From Myxococcales bacterium (GTDB taxonomy: Bacteria > Myxococcota_A > Polyangia > Polyangiales > Polyangiaceae): 39,329 bases of DNA. Where the stretch lies: NCBI GenBank assembly GCA_005777185.1, contig SXNL01000204.1, positions 1 to 39,329 on the forward strand, in the 5' to 3' direction. Every line of letters begins with the position of its first letter. Within the stretch, counting starts at the first letter, position 1. The notes beneath the pieces are model-generated. The model saw only the letters and a program-made list of their open reading frames with translations, did no database searches and was not told where the DNA came from. The translations under genes and the position numbers were made by a program. This document shows, one piece after another, positions 38,071 through 39,329 of this stretch.

Positions 38071-38829
38071 TCAACGGAGGAAGACCCGGTAGAAGAACCA
38101 GCCAGTGAGGCACCATGCCATCGCGAGTACGACGCGCCGCACCCGGGCGGGGTCGACGATCCGGGCGACGCGCGCCCCGCCGTAGCCGCCCGCGAGGCTG
38201 CCGAGCGCAACGGCCATCGCGGCGGGCCAGGCCACCTTTCCGCTCGAGACGAACAGCGCGATCGCCGCGCCGTTGATGCAGACGCTCAGGATCGTCTTCA
38301 CGCCGTTCATCGCGTGGAGATCCTTCATGCCCCGTAGCGCGGTGAAGATGGCGAGCATGAGGATGCCCATTCCGCCGCCGAAGTAGCCGCCGTACACGGC
38401 CACGGCGAGCTGCGCCAGGTACGGGACCATGGCGGGAACGGCCGTCGCTGTCGTGTGCGATCGGAACCGGGGGCCGGCGGTGAGGACGAGGGTGGCGAAC
38501 AGGACGAGCCACGGAACGATGAAGAGGAAGGACGCGTCGTTCGTGCGGAGGAGGAGCAGAGCGCCGGCCGCCCCGCCGCCCGTGCTGACGATCGCGAGCG
38601 TGGCGAGGAGGCCTCGACCCACGCCGCGAAGGCTCGAGCGGTAGGCGATGGTGCTCGCGACCCCGGCGGGCCAAAGGCCAGTCGCGGCTGTGGCGTTCGC
38701 CGCCACGGGCGGGACGCCGAGCAGCATCAGCGCGGGAAAGACCACCAGGCTGCCCCCGCCTGCCACCGCGTTGATCGCGCCCCCGAGCGCGCCGGCCAGG
38801 AAGAGCGCTGCGAGCGCAATACCGTGCAT
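38071..38829 (-). CDS. TauE/SafE-family membrane permease
   Basis: The 252-aa protein has about 7-8 hydrophobic helices and the family's repeated motifs: GGAINAVAGGGSLVVFPALMLLG near the start and VYGGYFGGGMGILMLAIF in the middle. Members export sulfite, sulfoacetate or other organosulfonates, or take them up; the substrate cannot be told here. No sulfur-metabolism genes lie next to it. A TATAAC element sits 11 nt before the ATG in an AT-rich patch. Confidence 0.88.
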   Translation of the reverse strand: MHGIALAALFLAGALGGAINAVAGGGSLVVFPALMLLGVPPVAANATAATGLWPAGVASTIAYRSSLRGVGRGLLATLAIVSTGGGAAGALLLLRTNDASFLFIVPWLVLFATLVLTAGPRFRSHTTATAVPAMVPYLAQLAVAVYGGYFGGGMGILMLAIFTALRGMKDLHAMNGVKTILSVCINGAAIALFVSSGKVAWPAAMAVALGSLAGGYGGARVARIVDPARVRRVVLAMAWCLTGWFFYRVFLR

Positions 38830-38840
38830 GATTTCAATAT

Positions 38841-38846
38841 GTTATA
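38841..38846 (-). promoter_or_regulatory. Candidate -10 (TATAAC) before the TauE gene
   Basis: The minus strand reads TATAAC (5 of 6) within the AT-rich patch 38829-38846, which is exceptional in this GC-rich DNA. It ends 11 nt before the ATG at 38829. No good -35 is seen. It implies a leader of only a few bases. Confidence 0.4.
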
Positions 38847-39013
38847 CCCTCGCACGGCCCCCTCTGTACGGCCGCGTGTTTTGTTGCGCGAACCTTGCGC
38901 GCTCTGTTAGGACTCGTCTCAGCCATCGACTGTGTGCGGGGCGGGCCGTCGAGACGCGCTCACGAGCCGAGGGCCAACGAGCCGCGTGTGAGTTCGCACG
39001 TCGTCCAACCAAC

Positions 39014-39018
39014 AAGGA
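39014..39018 (+). promoter_or_regulatory. Ribosome-binding site of the right-edge gene
   Basis: AAGGA ends 7 nt before the ATG at 39026 and decides that start. The rest of the 196-nt divergent gap (38830-39025) holds the TauE -10 and nothing else I can name. Confidence 0.6.
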
Positions 39019-39025
39019 TTGCATC

Positions 39026-39329
39026 ATGAGCGAGACCAAAGAGAAGAAGCCTGACTACGTGATCATCGGGCTCATCGCGCTGCTCGTCAGCGTTTTCGTC
39101 GGCGGACAGTATCTCGTGCTCACCACGATCGATGGGAAGCTCGAGACCATGCAGGCAGCGCTGACGCAGTCCATCGAGCACAACGCGAAGGGCACCACCG
39201 CCGCCGTCAAGGAGAAGAGCACCGCCGGCACGGCCGCCGTGACGGCCACCGCGGCCGCGCCCACCCCGCCGCCGGCGTCCGCGTCCGCGGCTCCGTCCGC
39301 GTCCGCGGCTCCGTCCGCGTCCGCGGCTC
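39026..39329 (+). CDS. Partial membrane-anchored protein with Ala/Ser/Pro repeat
   Basis: The first 101 codons are in the window; the gene runs off the right edge. A short charged start is followed by one transmembrane helix (about residues 12-33: VIIGLIALLVSVFVGG) and a helical stretch (DGKLETMQAALTQSIEHN). An Ala/Thr-rich linker then turns into SASAAP repeats, encoded by an 18-bp tandem repeat. The layout suggests an inner-membrane anchor with an extended linker spanning the periplasm to a domain not seen here. No function can be assigned. Confidence 0.75.
   Translation, partial: MSETKEKKPDYVIIGLIALLVSVFVGGQYLVLTTIDGKLETMQAALTQSIEHNAKGTTAAVKEKSTAGTAAVTATAAAPTPPPASASAAPSASAAPSASAA
39278..39329 (+). 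repeat. 18-bp tandem repeat at the right edge
   Basis: Almost three copies of an 18-bp unit (TCCGCGTCCGCGGCTCCG) are visible and continue past the edge. Each encodes SASAAP in the same frame, so changes in copy number would keep the reading frame and alter linker length. Confidence 0.9.

Overview
This window is very GC-rich chromosomal DNA, almost fully coding, with about 30 genes and one tRNA. The likely source is a myxobacterium (Myxococcota), probably of the Polyangiales/Sorangium-like branch. The pointers are: an M36 metallopeptidase ending in a MYXO-CTERM-like sorting tail; a Hanks-type Ser/Thr kinase with a membrane anchor and sensor domain; a kinase fused to a sigma-54 activator; an FHA-AAA+ regulator; and several lipoproteins. 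No transposase, integrase, phage gene or CRISPR array was seen, so this looks like core or lineage-specific chromosome rather than an island. Taxonomy is inferred from gene content only.

Layout. 1-3339 (minus): a run of two Ig-like lipoproteins, a bifunctional class II aldolase/short-chain dehydrogenase, and the start of another lipoprotein. 3340-3748: a gene-free stretch with a G-rich and polypurine segment. 3749-3820: tRNA-Val(GAC), followed after 22 nt by an FHA-AAA+ regulator with no visible terminator between. 5287-11139 (plus): a secreted M36 protease, an SDR oxidoreductase and an SGNH-hydrolase lipoprotein. 14624-11113 (minus): a tight run of a three-domain glutaredoxin (CGFS Grx, cysteine-less IscA-like domain, rhodanese), a BolA/IbaG protein, a GAF histidine kinase and an EEP-family hydrolase. 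14719-19625 (plus): PrkA kinase, a YbjN-like protein, a small coiled-coil protein and a GT-C glycosyltransferase with a C10 tract near its start.

20798-19698 (minus) is an alpha/beta hydrolase. 20853-26320 (plus) holds a predicted outer-membrane protein overlapped by a 1481-aa kinase/ATPase/TPR/GAF/sigma-54 AAA+/Fis-HTH regulator. 26401-31385 (plus) is a complete translationally coupled efflux operon: TetR, TolC-like protein, DevC/FtsX-type permease, ATPase and membrane fusion protein, with an inverted-repeat operator just before the TetR start. 37211-31367 (minus) runs Ser/Thr kinase with predicted periplasmic propeller, CPBP intramembrane protease (possible myxosortase), HAD-IB phosphatase, NadC, BirA. 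The end holds a soluble histidine kinase, a TauE/SafE permease and a partial membrane-anchored protein with an 18-bp repeat.

The most unusual signals are: (i) a repeated TAnnnT hexamer 6-11 nt before many start codons, suggesting widespread leaderless or very short-leader transcripts; (ii) the 1481-aa kinase-to-promoter fusion protein; (iii) the Grx-IscA-rhodanese plus BolA pair; (iv) the FHA-AAA+ protein lacking the sigma-54 contact motif, encoded directly behind a tRNA.
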